The notes below the pieces were generated by a model. It ran no database searches and was not told the origin of the DNA. It saw only the letters and a program-made list of their open reading frames with translations. Positions 45,113-54,600 of a stretch of 64,000 nt of DNA are shown here, in pieces; positions within the stretch are counted from its first letter, which is position 1, and each line of letters opens with the position of its first letter. This DNA comes from Mycolicibacterium rufum (GTDB taxonomy: Bacteria; Actinomycetota; Actinomycetes; Mycobacteriales; Mycobacteriaceae), in NCBI RefSeq assembly GCF_022374875.2, contig NZ_CP092428.2:62001-126000 (forward strand), written 5' to 3'. The translations under genes were made by a program, and so were the position numbers.

Positions 45113-45871
45113 ATGGCCGTCTTGAATATCCGAGTAGATGATCAGGTCCGCGATGAACTCAAGGACATGGCTGACACGGAGGGCGTCACCGTCAGTGAGT
45201 ACGTCCGCGATCTGGTCATGGCGGCGATCGTCCCCGGTTATGAATCGAAAGAGGACCACGGCGACCTGCCGGCGCCGGAGACGATGCGGATTGCCGATCG
45301 GCAGGTGCTCTCCCTGCTTCACCGCATCCTCGCGCGCGTGCTGCCCGAGGATAACGACGACGTGGACGGAGACGCCGGTTATCAGCTGGGGCGTGCGCGG
45401 GTGATCGAGGCGGGCTACACCGGGGAGTACTGGCGCGAAGTCGCTGGGTTCAGTCCCGAGTTGTCCAAGCGCGACTGCGGCCGAGTCCTGGACATTCTCG
45501 ACATGTTCCGGATCATCACCTTCAGCATCCGGCGGCTGGAAAAGGACGGGACCGCCGTCGACGAGGACCTCAAGTACAAGCTGGAATTTCAGGGCTTCGA
45601 CGGCAACGACGGACTCGAAAGCCATATGGCCCGCTACGTCGAGTTCCTCATGAGCGACGGCCGGTGGGCCGAACTGCGCGAACAGTGGAACAGCAACGAC
45701 GAGGGGAACTCTCACTCCCTCATGCTCGACACCTACATGCGCATGGTTGCCGAACATCGCCGCATCAAGGCCAGCCGCGACCGCGGATTCCACCGAGAGG
45801 ACTACCTGCTGTCCCTCGACGAGCTGCAGCAGATCGCAGCCGCTCGGGTTCACCCGTCGCGCCGCGGCTAG
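45113..45871 (+). CDS. RHH-domain YfbU-family protein
   Basis: 252 residues from the ATG at 45113 (AAGGAGG site). A ribbon-helix-helix DNA-binding domain occupies about 1-45 (VLNIRVDDQVRDELKDMAD, VSEYVRDLVMAA). A YfbU-type domain follows (about 60-230), with RQVLSLLHRILARV, VIEAGYTGEYW, CGRVLDILDMFRII and MARYVEFLMSDGRWAEL. E. coli YfbU is reported to be linked to cell-death phenotypes; the fusion to RHH suggests a DNA-binding regulator or a toxin-antitoxin style protein. It stands alone with repeat boxes upstream. Confidence 0.8.
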   Translation: MAVLNIRVDDQVRDELKDMADTEGVTVSEYVRDLVMAAIVPGYESKEDHGDLPAPETMRIADRQVLSLLHRILARVLPEDNDDVDGDAGYQLGRARVIEAGYTGEYWREVAGFSPELSKRDCGRVLDILDMFRIITFSIRRLEKDGTAVDEDLKYKLEFQGFDGNDGLESHMARYVEFLMSDGRWAELREQWNSNDEGNSHSLMLDTYMRMVAEHRRIKASRDRGFHREDYLLSLDELQQIAAARVHPSRRG

Positions 45872-46361
45872 CTCGGGGCCGTCCCCCGGCCGCGCAGAAG
45901 ACACAAGACGGCTCCCGCCCGGCCCGCACGCGGCCCCGTTGGGTCCGAACATTCCGTGCCCCACTGAGGACCGCGCGAGGCCGCCGGGAAAGCTGCGCAG
46001 CAGAGTATTTGGTGTCGAACTACCGTTCTCAGCATGAGAAATCAGATCAGCACCCAGTGGGTGCTCATCGAAGCGATTCAGGCTGACGACGTTCTTTTCG
46101 ACCAGGACTCACAGTCGAGCTGGCAACGGTTCTAAGCTCCCAGCCACATCCGGCGCAGCACTGGCGTCATCTGGTGTCGGGCGAGCCTGGGTCCGGTCGC
46201 TGCCTCGATGCCCCGATCGGTACAACGGTCCGTCGAGTGATGCAGTAGGCCGCCGACTACTGGCCGCTGGTCCGCCGCAGTCCGATCCAGCGTCTACCGC
46301 AGATCAACATTGCTTAGCGCGCGTCGGGGTAGTTTCGGTTTTGTCAGAGAGGGAGGGCGTC
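45872..46361. other. Intergenic region with a possible 33-codon ORF
   Basis: About 490 bases. A short frame (46034-46135, 33 residues) begins MRNQISTQWVLIEAIQ and ends in TAA; it has protein-like composition but no clear ribosome site, so it may be a remnant. Nothing else was recognised. Confidence 0.3.
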
Positions 46362-46997
46362 GTGGCGGCCACGATGGAGATGGCGTGTGATGAGCGGCGC
46401 GACTTCGCGGACTTCCTCGCGGGACTAACACCCGAGCAGTGGGACGAAGACAGCTTGTGCAGCCAATGGCGCGTGCGGGATGTCGTCGCTCATGCCATCG
46501 GCTACGACGAGCTGAGCTTCGCCGATCTAGCCACCCGGTTCGTGCGCGGCGCGTTCCTGGTGAATCGAATCAACGCGATAGGCACGGGCGATCTCGCTGC
46601 TCGCGCCCCCGAAGAACTGGTCCAGCTGGTCCGCGATCACATTCGTCCGCGCGGCTTGACGGCTGGTTTTGGCGGCATGATCGCCCTGGTCGACGGCATG
46701 ATCCACCAGCAAGACATTCGTCGACCGTTGAACATGCCGCGCACCATCCCAACCGAGCGCCTCAAGGCGGTGCTCGACTACGCGCTCTACGTACCACTGG
46801 TCCGCGGTGCCTGGCGTGCACGTGGTGTTCGGCTTGATGCCACCGACTTGGAGTGGTCACACGGTAGAGGACCGGGAGTCCGGGGTCCTGGTGAAGCGTT
46901 GCTGATGGCGATGGCCGGTCGGGCCCACGCCCTTCAACAGCTCGATGGACCGGGGAAAGATCGGCTCGCACAACACATTGCCGTAGATGGGATCTAG
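46362..46997 (+). CDS. DinB/maleylpyruvate-isomerase-fold mycothiol-type enzyme
   Basis: 211 residues from the GTG at 46362 (GAGGGAGGG site). It has the N-terminal helix pattern ERRDFADFLAGLTPEQWD and SLCSQWRVRDVVAHAIG of the maleylpyruvate isomerase N-terminal fold, then GMIALVDGMIHQQDIRRPLN with the His/Asp metal-site region. These enzymes use or move mycothiol. The substrate is not predictable. Confidence 0.8.
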   Translation: MAATMEMACDERRDFADFLAGLTPEQWDEDSLCSQWRVRDVVAHAIGYDELSFADLATRFVRGAFLVNRINAIGTGDLAARAPEELVQLVRDHIRPRGLTAGFGGMIALVDGMIHQQDIRRPLNMPRTIPTERLKAVLDYALYVPLVRGAWRARGVRLDATDLEWSHGRGPGVRGPGEALLMAMAGRAHALQQLDGPGKDRLAQHIAVDGI

Positions 46998-47431
46998 AAG
47001 GCGTGACGAGCGCGTGCGGTGACACCGGGCCGAAGCCGCCTCCGTCCCCGACTTCCCCGCGTCATTTCGGTCAACTCCCCGACCTTGCGGTCGGAGATAA
47101 CCTCGACGACCCACTCCCCGAGACGGAGCTGGACGCATGGGAGGACGCGCCTTCGAGGAGAGTTGAGCGTTGGGCCGCGAGGACGAGCCCGCATTCAGAT
47201 CACGCGGGGGTCGCCGCCCTCGTCGAGCGCGATGTGCCGATCGCCGCGCTGGAGTGCGTTGAGCGCGAGATCAATGTCGTGGACGGCGGGATCGCCTATT
47301 CGGCTGGGGCCGAGGACGATGATGTGCTCAGCCTGATCCGCGCCGACGCCGCCGGCCGCCAGGTGACGAACTCGTGGGCCCGCGACGACGAACTGGTCTC
47401 GACGGCTTCCGTGCACAACACATGTGTCGCT
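46998..47431. other. Region without a recognised gene
   Basis: Overlapping frames exist on both strands (plus 47003-47461 and minus 47195-47416). Neither has a good ribosome site or known family. Given the ligase remnant that follows, this is probably decayed DNA. Confidence 0.35.
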
Positions 47432-47719
47432 TTACTCATAGGCAAGGAACGCGCTGACTAGCGACAAGCGCGTCGGGGACAGAATGACCCCTAGAGAACT
47501 GACGTCGGCGCCGTTTCGCGTGAAGATGGTCACCACGTCTTCGACGAGACAGATCCCGCGCTGCCCGTCGTACTTGATTTCTGTGGCCCAGTCTCCGCGG
47601 CTGGGTGGAGGGCCCAATGTTGCCAGCATTGGCTCGGGCGAGTGCCCGCGCTGACCGAGCCGTCTGCTGGTTTCCACATCGATGACGCTACGCACCTGGC
47701 GGCAGGCCCTACTCCCCAC
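47432..47719 (-). pseudogene. N-terminal fragment of ATP-dependent DNA ligase
   Basis: The frame reads EPMLATLGPPPSRGDWATEI then KYDGQRGICLVE and FTRNGADVS. This is the nucleotidyltransferase start of LigC/LigD-type ligases, with the AMP-accepting Lys in EIKYDGQR. The frame ends after about 95 residues, before the remaining motifs, so it cannot be an active ligase. Confidence 0.7.
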
Positions 47720-47730
47720 GGTGACAGCCG

Positions 47731-48255
47731 CTATGGCCGGCTATAGCGACCCTGGCGCATCAGCGGGCTGCCAGCGGGGCTGAGGAATGACTGTTTGAGG
47801 TCGCGTATCGACCAACCCAGATAGTGCGACAGCGGCACCAGAGCGAGCAGACTCAGGCTGTCGTCCGGCGCGGCGGCCACGGGAACACCGCCAACCCGTC
47901 GAAGCGTCCGGTACCCGCGTTCGGCGGCGGTGAGGTCGTAGCCGTCAGCGAGGTCGGCGGATCGCCAGGGTTGCTCGAGCAGGGGGAGGTCAAGGTCCTC
48001 TCGGATGTCGTCGGCGAAATGCCCGACGAGGTAGTGCTCCAAGACGTCTACCTCGGCGACGAACAGAAGACCACGCTCGCTGGGTGCGTCTTCGTCGTCT
48101 TGTGTGAGCTCGAACCGCTCCAGTCCCCTTCGCCGGATGAAATACCCAGTAGACGGCTGCTTTTGGGAACGTAGGTGGACGTCTCCATCATCGGCAACCA
48201 CGGGATGAAAGCCGGCTGCACGTACCCATCCCAGACAGTCTTCTCCGAGGATCAC
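47731..48255 (-). CDS. Hypothetical protein, possible Imm61-like immunity protein
   Basis: 174 residues. Visible blocks are GWVRAAGFHPVVADDGDVHL, a run FVAEVDVLEHYLVGHFADDIR, and near the end LALVPLSHYLGWSIRDLKQS. The length and order of these blocks recall Imm61-type immunity proteins, the group that includes the M. tuberculosis TNT toxin antitoxin, but I cannot test this. No toxin gene is adjacent, so it would be an orphan. Confidence 0.45.
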   Translation of the reverse strand: MILGEDCLGWVRAAGFHPVVADDGDVHLRSQKQPSTGYFIRRRGLERFELTQDDEDAPSERGLLFVAEVDVLEHYLVGHFADDIREDLDLPLLEQPWRSADLADGYDLTAAERGYRTLRRVGGVPVAAAPDDSLSLLALVPLSHYLGWSIRDLKQSFLSPAGSPLMRQGRYSRP

Positions 48256-48610
48256 ACCCCGCCCCAGGGGCCGGCTCCGCCACGCTCATTAACCACGACA
48301 GTAAGGCTACAAAGCGAAGGCGCTGGTGTGGGCTACGCGCTCGGTTCTGAACGCGTAGCTAGAGCCTCTAGTACCCCGTGGCTAGAGCAGCACTCCTCGC
48401 CGGCCATTCCGAGTCAGGCGGCGCCCTCTACGCCGGCGCACGTCCTTACACAACGAGTCTGGCGAAGCCGTCATCTCCCAACCACACCATCCCCCCTGTG
48501 GTCTACGGATACAAACCGATACTCGTTTAACCTGGCGGCCGAGTCGTTCGAACGCAGCGGTGTTGACAGTCGTTCACGCTGGCACAATCTGGCATGAAGC
48601 GAGCAAATTC
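48256..48610. other. Intergenic region
   Basis: No coding sequence supported. Contains short CTAGAG-type repeats near 48350-48380 but no clear symmetry. Confidence 0.4.
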
Positions 48611-49768
48611 CTAGGAGGGGTCTACCAGGGGCCCCGAGATCTGATGCCGGTGAAAGCCATCACGCCAATCCTCCCGCTGGAGTGCCAGAAGGTAGCCCAC
48701 CGGGTTGGCAAGCGCTTGTTCGGTTCGTTCCGATCTGGCGTCGTAAACCAGCCGTCCAGCTGCGAGAGCAAGCCCAGCGCTGGATACGATGACCTGCGAG
48801 AGCGCTCCGTCGGGCAGGATACTGTTAAGTCCGCCCGCGACCAGCAAGGGCGCGGCCGTATTGAGCGATAGCGCACGCCAGACTGCTCCCACGCCGATCT
48901 TTTGGAGCGATCTTTCCAACGAGCGTAGGGCGGGTGCGACTGACCGTTCGTACTCATTTTGAAGTTGCAGAACAACAGCCCGCGCGTCACTAGGACTGCT
49001 AAGGACCTCCGGCAATGCACTGGAGGTCACGATCCGCTCAATAAAATCTTGAAACGTCGTCAAAGCCAGTCTGTTTCGAGCACGGAAATCGGCTACCTGA
49101 CGAATCGTCATGGCTTTGAGGTCACCCGGAAGTACCGCTTGAATCGAGACCAAGGCGAGTCCCGCAACCCCGGTCGATTCATGCAACTGCACATCGCCCA
49201 CGAAAGTTCCGGTGGTTAGGACCTCTCGTACCGTCTCGGGCCCCCAGTGAGCAGAGCCTGGGAAGGGCCCGTGGTCAACCCCTGTCAGGCTGAACCCTAA
49301 ACGCGAGGCAACGATCTCTGCTAGGCGGCTGTTGTATATCTGAGCTATGCGTGCCGACGTGCGAAGGAAGGGATCGAACGGTGGCTCAGTTTCGTACTTT
49401 AGATAGCCAAGGTTGGCATCGACTAAGCACCCCGCCAGATCTTCGCTGAACCAATGCTCATCTAATGTCGCACGGAGGCCAGTCCTTGGCCTCCATTGAA
49501 CGATTTCGATTGCAGCACGGATCTCTTCGGGCCACCTATGTACGGCCTCTATGATGGGCGCAGCTGCATTCGCGTGGTCTTCCACGCGATATTTCAATAC
49601 GGACAGCATCTGTCGGTCTGCCAACTCCCGCACTGCCGTTTGCCGTTGATAGATTCGGTTTTCGTCCCACACAGCAGGTACAGCAAGAGCCATTTGATCG
49701 AAATACAGTGCGACCGCTTTGTGTCTGTCACTCCACACATCGGAGTTACTGAGCAAACCGATGGGCAC
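48611..49768 (-). CDS. Hypothetical protein, 385 residues (DUF6236-like?)
   Basis: Soluble protein without signal. The start MPIGLLSNSDVWSDRHKAVALYFDQMAL and several Arg/Glu-rich helices in the middle (VADFRARNRLALTTFQDFIE, LQNEYERSVAPALRSLERS) resemble DUF6236-type proteins. Two weakly hydrophobic segments lie near the end (about 300-345). GC is lower than for the metal genes, suggesting separate origin. Function unknown; such proteins occur in mobile regions. Confidence 0.6.
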   Translation of the reverse strand: MPIGLLSNSDVWSDRHKAVALYFDQMALAVPAVWDENRIYQRQTAVRELADRQMLSVLKYRVEDHANAAAPIIEAVHRWPEEIRAAIEIVQWRPRTGLRATLDEHWFSEDLAGCLVDANLGYLKYETEPPFDPFLRTSARIAQIYNSRLAEIVASRLGFSLTGVDHGPFPGSAHWGPETVREVLTTGTFVGDVQLHESTGVAGLALVSIQAVLPGDLKAMTIRQVADFRARNRLALTTFQDFIERIVTSSALPEVLSSPSDARAVVLQLQNEYERSVAPALRSLERSLQKIGVGAVWRALSLNTAAPLLVAGGLNSILPDGALSQVIVSSAGLALAAGRLVYDARSERTEQALANPVGYLLALQREDWRDGFHRHQISGPLVDPS

Positions 49769-50136
49769 GTTCTACTCCTGCCGCTCCCCGTATATGGCTT
49801 GGTGCAGCCGATGTTACCGCTTGATTTGCGGGGTGAGCGCGCGACAGATGTAGGTGGAGGTGGTCCTCAGGCATGATCTCAGCTTGTCACCCCACGGCCA
49901 TCAGAACGGCCGGCCAACTTGACGCCCGCGCGGCCGCGACGGGTACACCGGCAAATTCGCCAGCCAGACGGCGCTGACCCGGCTCGGCCCCACCCTCAGG
50001 ACACCTCGTGTCCATCCTTACCCAGCATCGTCGGAAGGTACCCGATACGAGAACGAACACGGGCAGGATCGCGCATGAGCTGAAGAATATGCAGGAATCG
50101 AATGTGCACGGTTACCAGTAGACGCTGAATATGCTC
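49769..50136. other. Region left of the insertion sequence
   Basis: About 370 bases with no supported gene. It ends at the IS left end with the target base triplet CTC (50134-50136). Confidence 0.4.
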
Positions 50137-50206
50137 GGGTCTGCCGCACGAATAGGTGACATCTGAGTTGGCTTGCCCAGCGCGGGCAGGCTGGAAGGAT
50201 GTCCCC

Positions 50207-50515
50207 ATGGCAAGGCCCTATCCCCGTGAGTTCCGCGACGACGTCGTGCGCGTGGCCCGCAACCGCGATGACGGGGTGACGATCGAGCAGATCGCCACCG
50301 ATTTCGGGGTGCACCCGATGACGCTGCAGAAATGGCTCCGTCAGGCCGACATCGACGAGGGTACCAAGCCCGGCAAAGGTACCGGCGAGTCCGCTGAACT
50401 GCGGGAACTGCGCCGCCGAAACCGTCTGCTGGAACAGGAAAACGAGGTCCTGCGCCGGGCGGCTGCGTATCTATCGCAGGCCAACCTTCCGGGAAAAGGG
50501 TCTACCCGCTCGTGA
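50207..50515 (+). CDS. IS3-family OrfA
   Basis: 102 residues from the ATG at 50207 (GGAAGGA site). An HTH domain (PREFRDDVVRVARNRDD, IEQIATDFGVHPMTLQKWLR) binds the IS ends, followed by a leucine-zipper-like region ELRELRRRNRLLEQENEVLRR. The heptamer GGGAAAA (50491-50497) is in the correct phase for a -1 shift into OrfB, which would read on as GKRVYPLVKELAADG. Confidence 0.92.
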   Translation: MARPYPREFRDDVVRVARNRDDGVTIEQIATDFGVHPMTLQKWLRQADIDEGTKPGKGTGESAELRELRRRNRLLEQENEVLRRAAAYLSQANLPGKGSTRS

Positions 50516-51369
50516 AAGAGCTCGCCGCTGACGGGATCCCCGTCGCGGTGACGTGCCGGGTCCTCAAGCTCGCCCGCCAGCCCTACTACCGCTGGCTGGC
50601 CAACCCCATCACCGACGCCGAGTACGTCGAGGCCTATCGCGCTAATGCCCTGTTCGACGCCCACCGCGACGATCCGGAGTTCGGGTACCGCTACCTGGTC
50701 GAGGAGGCCCGCGACGCCGGCGAGACGATGGCTGAGCGCACCGCCTGGCGCATTTGCTCACAGAATCGGTTGTGGAGCGTGTTCGGTAAGAAGCGCGGCA
50801 AGAACGGCAAGGTCGGCCCGCCGGTGCATGATGATCTTGTCGAACGCGACTTCACCGCCGATGGTCCAAATCAGTTGTGGCTCAGCGATATCACTGAGCA
50901 TCGCGCCGACGAAGGCAAGCTCTATCTCTGCGCCATCAAGGACGTGTTCTCCAACCGCATTGTCGGATACTCGATCGACTCCCGAATGAAGTCCCGGCTG
51001 GCCACCACAGCGCTCAATAGTGCGGTGGCACGCCGCGGTGATGTCGCCGGTTGCATTCTGCACAGCGACCGCGGCAGCCAATTTCGAAGCCGGAAGTTCG
51101 TGCACGCCTTGGGCCGTTACGAGATGGTCGGATCGATGGGCCGCGTCGGGGCGGCCGGCGACAATGCGGCCATGGAGAGCTTCTTTAGCCTGCTGCAGAA
51201 GAACGTGCTCGATCGCCGCCGCTGGCGCACCCGAGAAGAGCTGCGGATCGCGATCGTCACCTGGATCGAACGGACCTACCACCGCCGGCGGCGCCAAGCC
51301 GGACTCGGGCGGTTGACCCCGATCGAGTTCGAAGCCATCATGACCACACCGGCCAGTCAGGCCGCGTGA
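50512..51369 (+). CDS. IS3-family OrfB transposase (DDE)
   Basis: 285 residues. An HTH_21-type region (DAHRDDPEFGYRYLVEEAR) precedes the integrase core with catalytic residues: Asp in LWLSDITEH, Asp in LHSDRGSQF and Glu in DNAAMESFFSLLQ. It ends in IERTYHRRRRQAGLGRLTP. The GTG at 50512 overlaps the OrfA stop, but the functional product is probably the OrfAB fusion. Confidence 0.93.
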   Translation: MKELAADGIPVAVTCRVLKLARQPYYRWLANPITDAEYVEAYRANALFDAHRDDPEFGYRYLVEEARDAGETMAERTAWRICSQNRLWSVFGKKRGKNGKVGPPVHDDLVERDFTADGPNQLWLSDITEHRADEGKLYLCAIKDVFSNRIVGYSIDSRMKSRLATTALNSAVARRGDVAGCILHSDRGSQFRSRKFVHALGRYEMVGSMGRVGAAGDNAAMESFFSLLQKNVLDRRRWRTREELRIAIVTWIERTYHRRRRQAGLGRLTPIEFEAIMTTPASQAA

Positions 51370-51605
51370 CCGAAACTGTCACCTGATCGTGCAGCAGACC
51401 CCTCTTATGCAACGGTATTCGGCTATTGATAACGCCGCCCTACTCATAGTATTGCCAGGCTTGTTCGGGATGTGTCGGCACATGCAATGCAACGACCTTG
51501 AGCCATTCGCGCTGATAGGCCGCTTCTGCCCCGGCGGCGACGCCACGCTACGAAAATCGACCGCCTCTGTAGGTGGCCGGCAGAGCATCAGCGAGAATCG
51601 ATGCC

Positions 51606-54600
51606 GTGCCCGCCAAGCCTGCATCGTCACCACGAATGCCTATTGGTCCCTACTGGTACGAGAACCTCGGCGAGGACGACTTTCAAAAGCTATGTCAGGT
51701 GATCGTCGCCGGCAAATACGACAAGGTCACCTGCTACCCGCTGGGTCAAAAAGACGGCGGCAGGGACATCACGCGCAGATCCGGGTCAGGAGGCGTGATC
51801 TACCAAGTCAAGTGGTCCAAGGATTCGGTGAAGAACCCCATCACCTGGCTCGAGAACGCGATAGCGGGGGAATCCGAGAACATCAAGGCCCTTGTCGAGG
51901 CTGGTGCAACCCAGTACGTGCTGATGACGTCCCTATCGGGCACGGGAGCGGCTGCAACCGATCCCGACGGCCGCGGTGCCGGCACGATCAATAAGCTTGA
52001 GACGGCCCTTGCCCGATATGCGAAGGACTTCAAGCTGGCGTCCATGGAGTGCTGGTGGCGCGATGACATCGATGCGCTTGTGCCCGCATTGCCGAAGTCG
52101 TCGCTCTGGCGGTTTCAAAAGATGCTCGCCGGTCCCGAGGCAATGCGGTTCCTGCTCGACGCTGATCATGAGGAGTCCAGGCAGGCCCGGCTAGCCACGT
52201 TGGTGAGGAAGGCGGTCCAGGCGCAATGGTGGCGCGACGAGAAAGTCAAATTCAAACAAGCTGAACTAGACAAGGACGATCTGGAAGACCTGTTCGTCGA
52301 CGTCAAGACGAACGCGAATCCGACCCACAGAGTTGGTCATCCCGAATCTAATGAGGTCCGTCCAGAGTCGGTCGGTGCGGCGCGGTACCTCTTGTCGTCC
52401 AAGAGCCCCTTCACGCTGGTACGGGGCGAGCCTGGTCAAGGCAAATCCACACTCGGACAGTATCTATCGCAAATCTATCGGTCCGAGTTCGTGCCTGACG
52501 AGCCGGGAACCACCATCAAGCGACCGAGCTTGAGGCCGACATCCTCGCGCGTGCCACTCAGAATCGACTTGCGTGATTACGGGGCGTGGCTGGACGGAGA
52601 CGATCCGTTCGCCGAGGCTCAGTCCGCGCGCGGACCGTCGACCCGCCAGAGACGGATGGGTGGAGTCGAGAGATTCCTCGCTGCCTTTCTGTCAGCGCTC
52701 ACCGAATCCGACGGCGTCGACCTGGAGACGGTAAGTGACCTGCTCGATCGTTTCCCGGTCTTCATCGTGTTCGATGGCTTGGACGAGGTTGCCCAACGTG
52801 ACACACGCCAACGCGTTGTCGACGAGATCGAAAAGTTCATCAGCCGATGGAGGGGCGGCAGTGTCGTTCCGCCCAAGATCATCGTCACGAGTCGCCCGAA
52901 CGTGTCGGGTCTCGCGGAGCCTAATGCCCAACTGTTCGAGCCGATTACGCTGCTTAAGCTCGACCAAGACCTGAGACTGGCCTACCTGGACAAATGGTGT
53001 GCCGCCCGTGGCATCGTCAGTCAATCCCGACGCGACCTTGTCCACAGCTTCGATGCGCGCACCGCTGAGCCCCATATCGCGCAACTCGCAGAGAACCCAA
53101 TGCAGTTGACGATTCTTCTGTATCTGCTTCATCTGCAAGGACAATCAGTCCCGGACAAGCGGACAGCGCTCTACGACGAATACATGAAGACGTTCCTCAA
53201 CCGCGAGGCCGAGAAGAGCGCCTCCGTCCGCGACAACCGGGAGAACCTCGAGGAAGTGACCGCCTTCCTCGGCTGGCATCTGCAGGGCCTAGCGGAACAG
53301 CAGGGAAGCAACGGTCGGCTCAGCACCACCGATCTGAAAACGGAGATTTTTCGGTACCTCACGGCTGCTCAGAAGGACACCGCTCTGGTCGAATCCTTAT
53401 TCACCGATGTGACCGACAGGGTTTGGGCCCTATCGAGTAAGGCTCAGGGAACGTTCGAATTCGATGTACAACCGGTGCGCGAGTTCTTCGCTGCGAAGTA
53501 TCTGTCGCGATATGCGTCCGCGGACAAGGCGACTATGCTGAACGCCCTGATTCGACGGCCTTTCTGGTTCAACACCAGCCGCTTCTTCGCCGGCTTCGCG
53601 CATGCCAACGAGGTCGGAGGATTGGTCGACGGGCTGACCGAGGAAATTAGCGAGGAGAGGCACCCAAAATCCGCACGCGTTGCGACATGGACGCTGCTGT
53701 CAGACGGTGTCTTCTCATCGAAGACAACCGCACAACGACGCGCCGTCGACCTGCTCTGCGATGACCTCGGAACACGATTGCTCCGGCTGAAGAACCAGTC
53801 CTCCGAGCCTCTCCCCGCACTTCCCGGCGATCGCGGATCGCTCATGCTGTGGGAACGGCTCCTAGCGGCGGCAGCTCAAGCACCGTCCACCGCCATCTCG
53901 CGTGAACGCGTTTGGCTGGCGTCTCGGCTCGATGTGGACGCCGCTGCGCTGACGCAATGGTGGCTCGACCAAGCCCGACCGAAGCTCGGCAGTCCGGACG
54001 AGACGGCGTGGTTGCGCTTGGGCGCCTCGCTCACGCTGGGCCGCGTCCTCGGGCCCGACGACGTTCAGAAACTCGCGCTCAACGACGTCACCTCAATCCG
54101 CGCTGCAATCGAGACGGCGATCTCGCCCCCGTCGAACTCGGCGATCGAGCAGTCAATGGTGCGCGCAGTCCTTTCGGGACATGGTTCGGATCTAGCTGTC
54201 GAACACACCGGTTTGGTGCCCGATCTCGTAAATGCCCTCGCTCCACGTGAGTTCATACATCTCGCGGTTCCCGAGGACCGTATGGTGTTCGAGTCCAAGA
54301 CTGCCCATTGCCAGGAACTGATGCAGGCATCATCAAGGCGGGAAGCCTTTCGTCGTCTCAAGGCGATCGATCCGTCCTTCGATAAGGTTCAGACCGCGAT
54401 GAACAAGGCGCGTCGCTCGCCCAACACGGTCGCCCCGTGGAGCGATGCTGCCGAGGCCTTGCGAGACGTCTATGGTCCCTCCTGGTTATCAGCTGACATC
54501 GCGATCATCGGGGCGGCGATCAACCCCAGCACGCGACGCGACCTAGGTCCGATGAATCCGAGCCGCTCGGCCTTCGGCCCAAACATCGATTACGGACGCT

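Larger units (their letters stand above)
50137..51401. mobile_element. IS3-family insertion sequence, apparently complete
   Basis: About 1,265 bases. The imperfect inverted ends GGGTCTGC-GCACGA---AGGTGACA are visible at 50137 and, reversed, at 51401. The same three bases CTC flank both sides (50134-50136 and 51402-51404), as expected for a 3-base target duplication. Two overlapping frames orfA and orfB encode an IS3-type transposase. An internal GGGAAAA heptamer fits programmed -1 frameshifting. Confidence 0.85.

Noticed and set aside
47003..47461. 152-codon plus frame after the DinB-fold gene
   Set aside because: No ribosome site, Pro-rich start, and competing minus frame; likely non-coding remnant.
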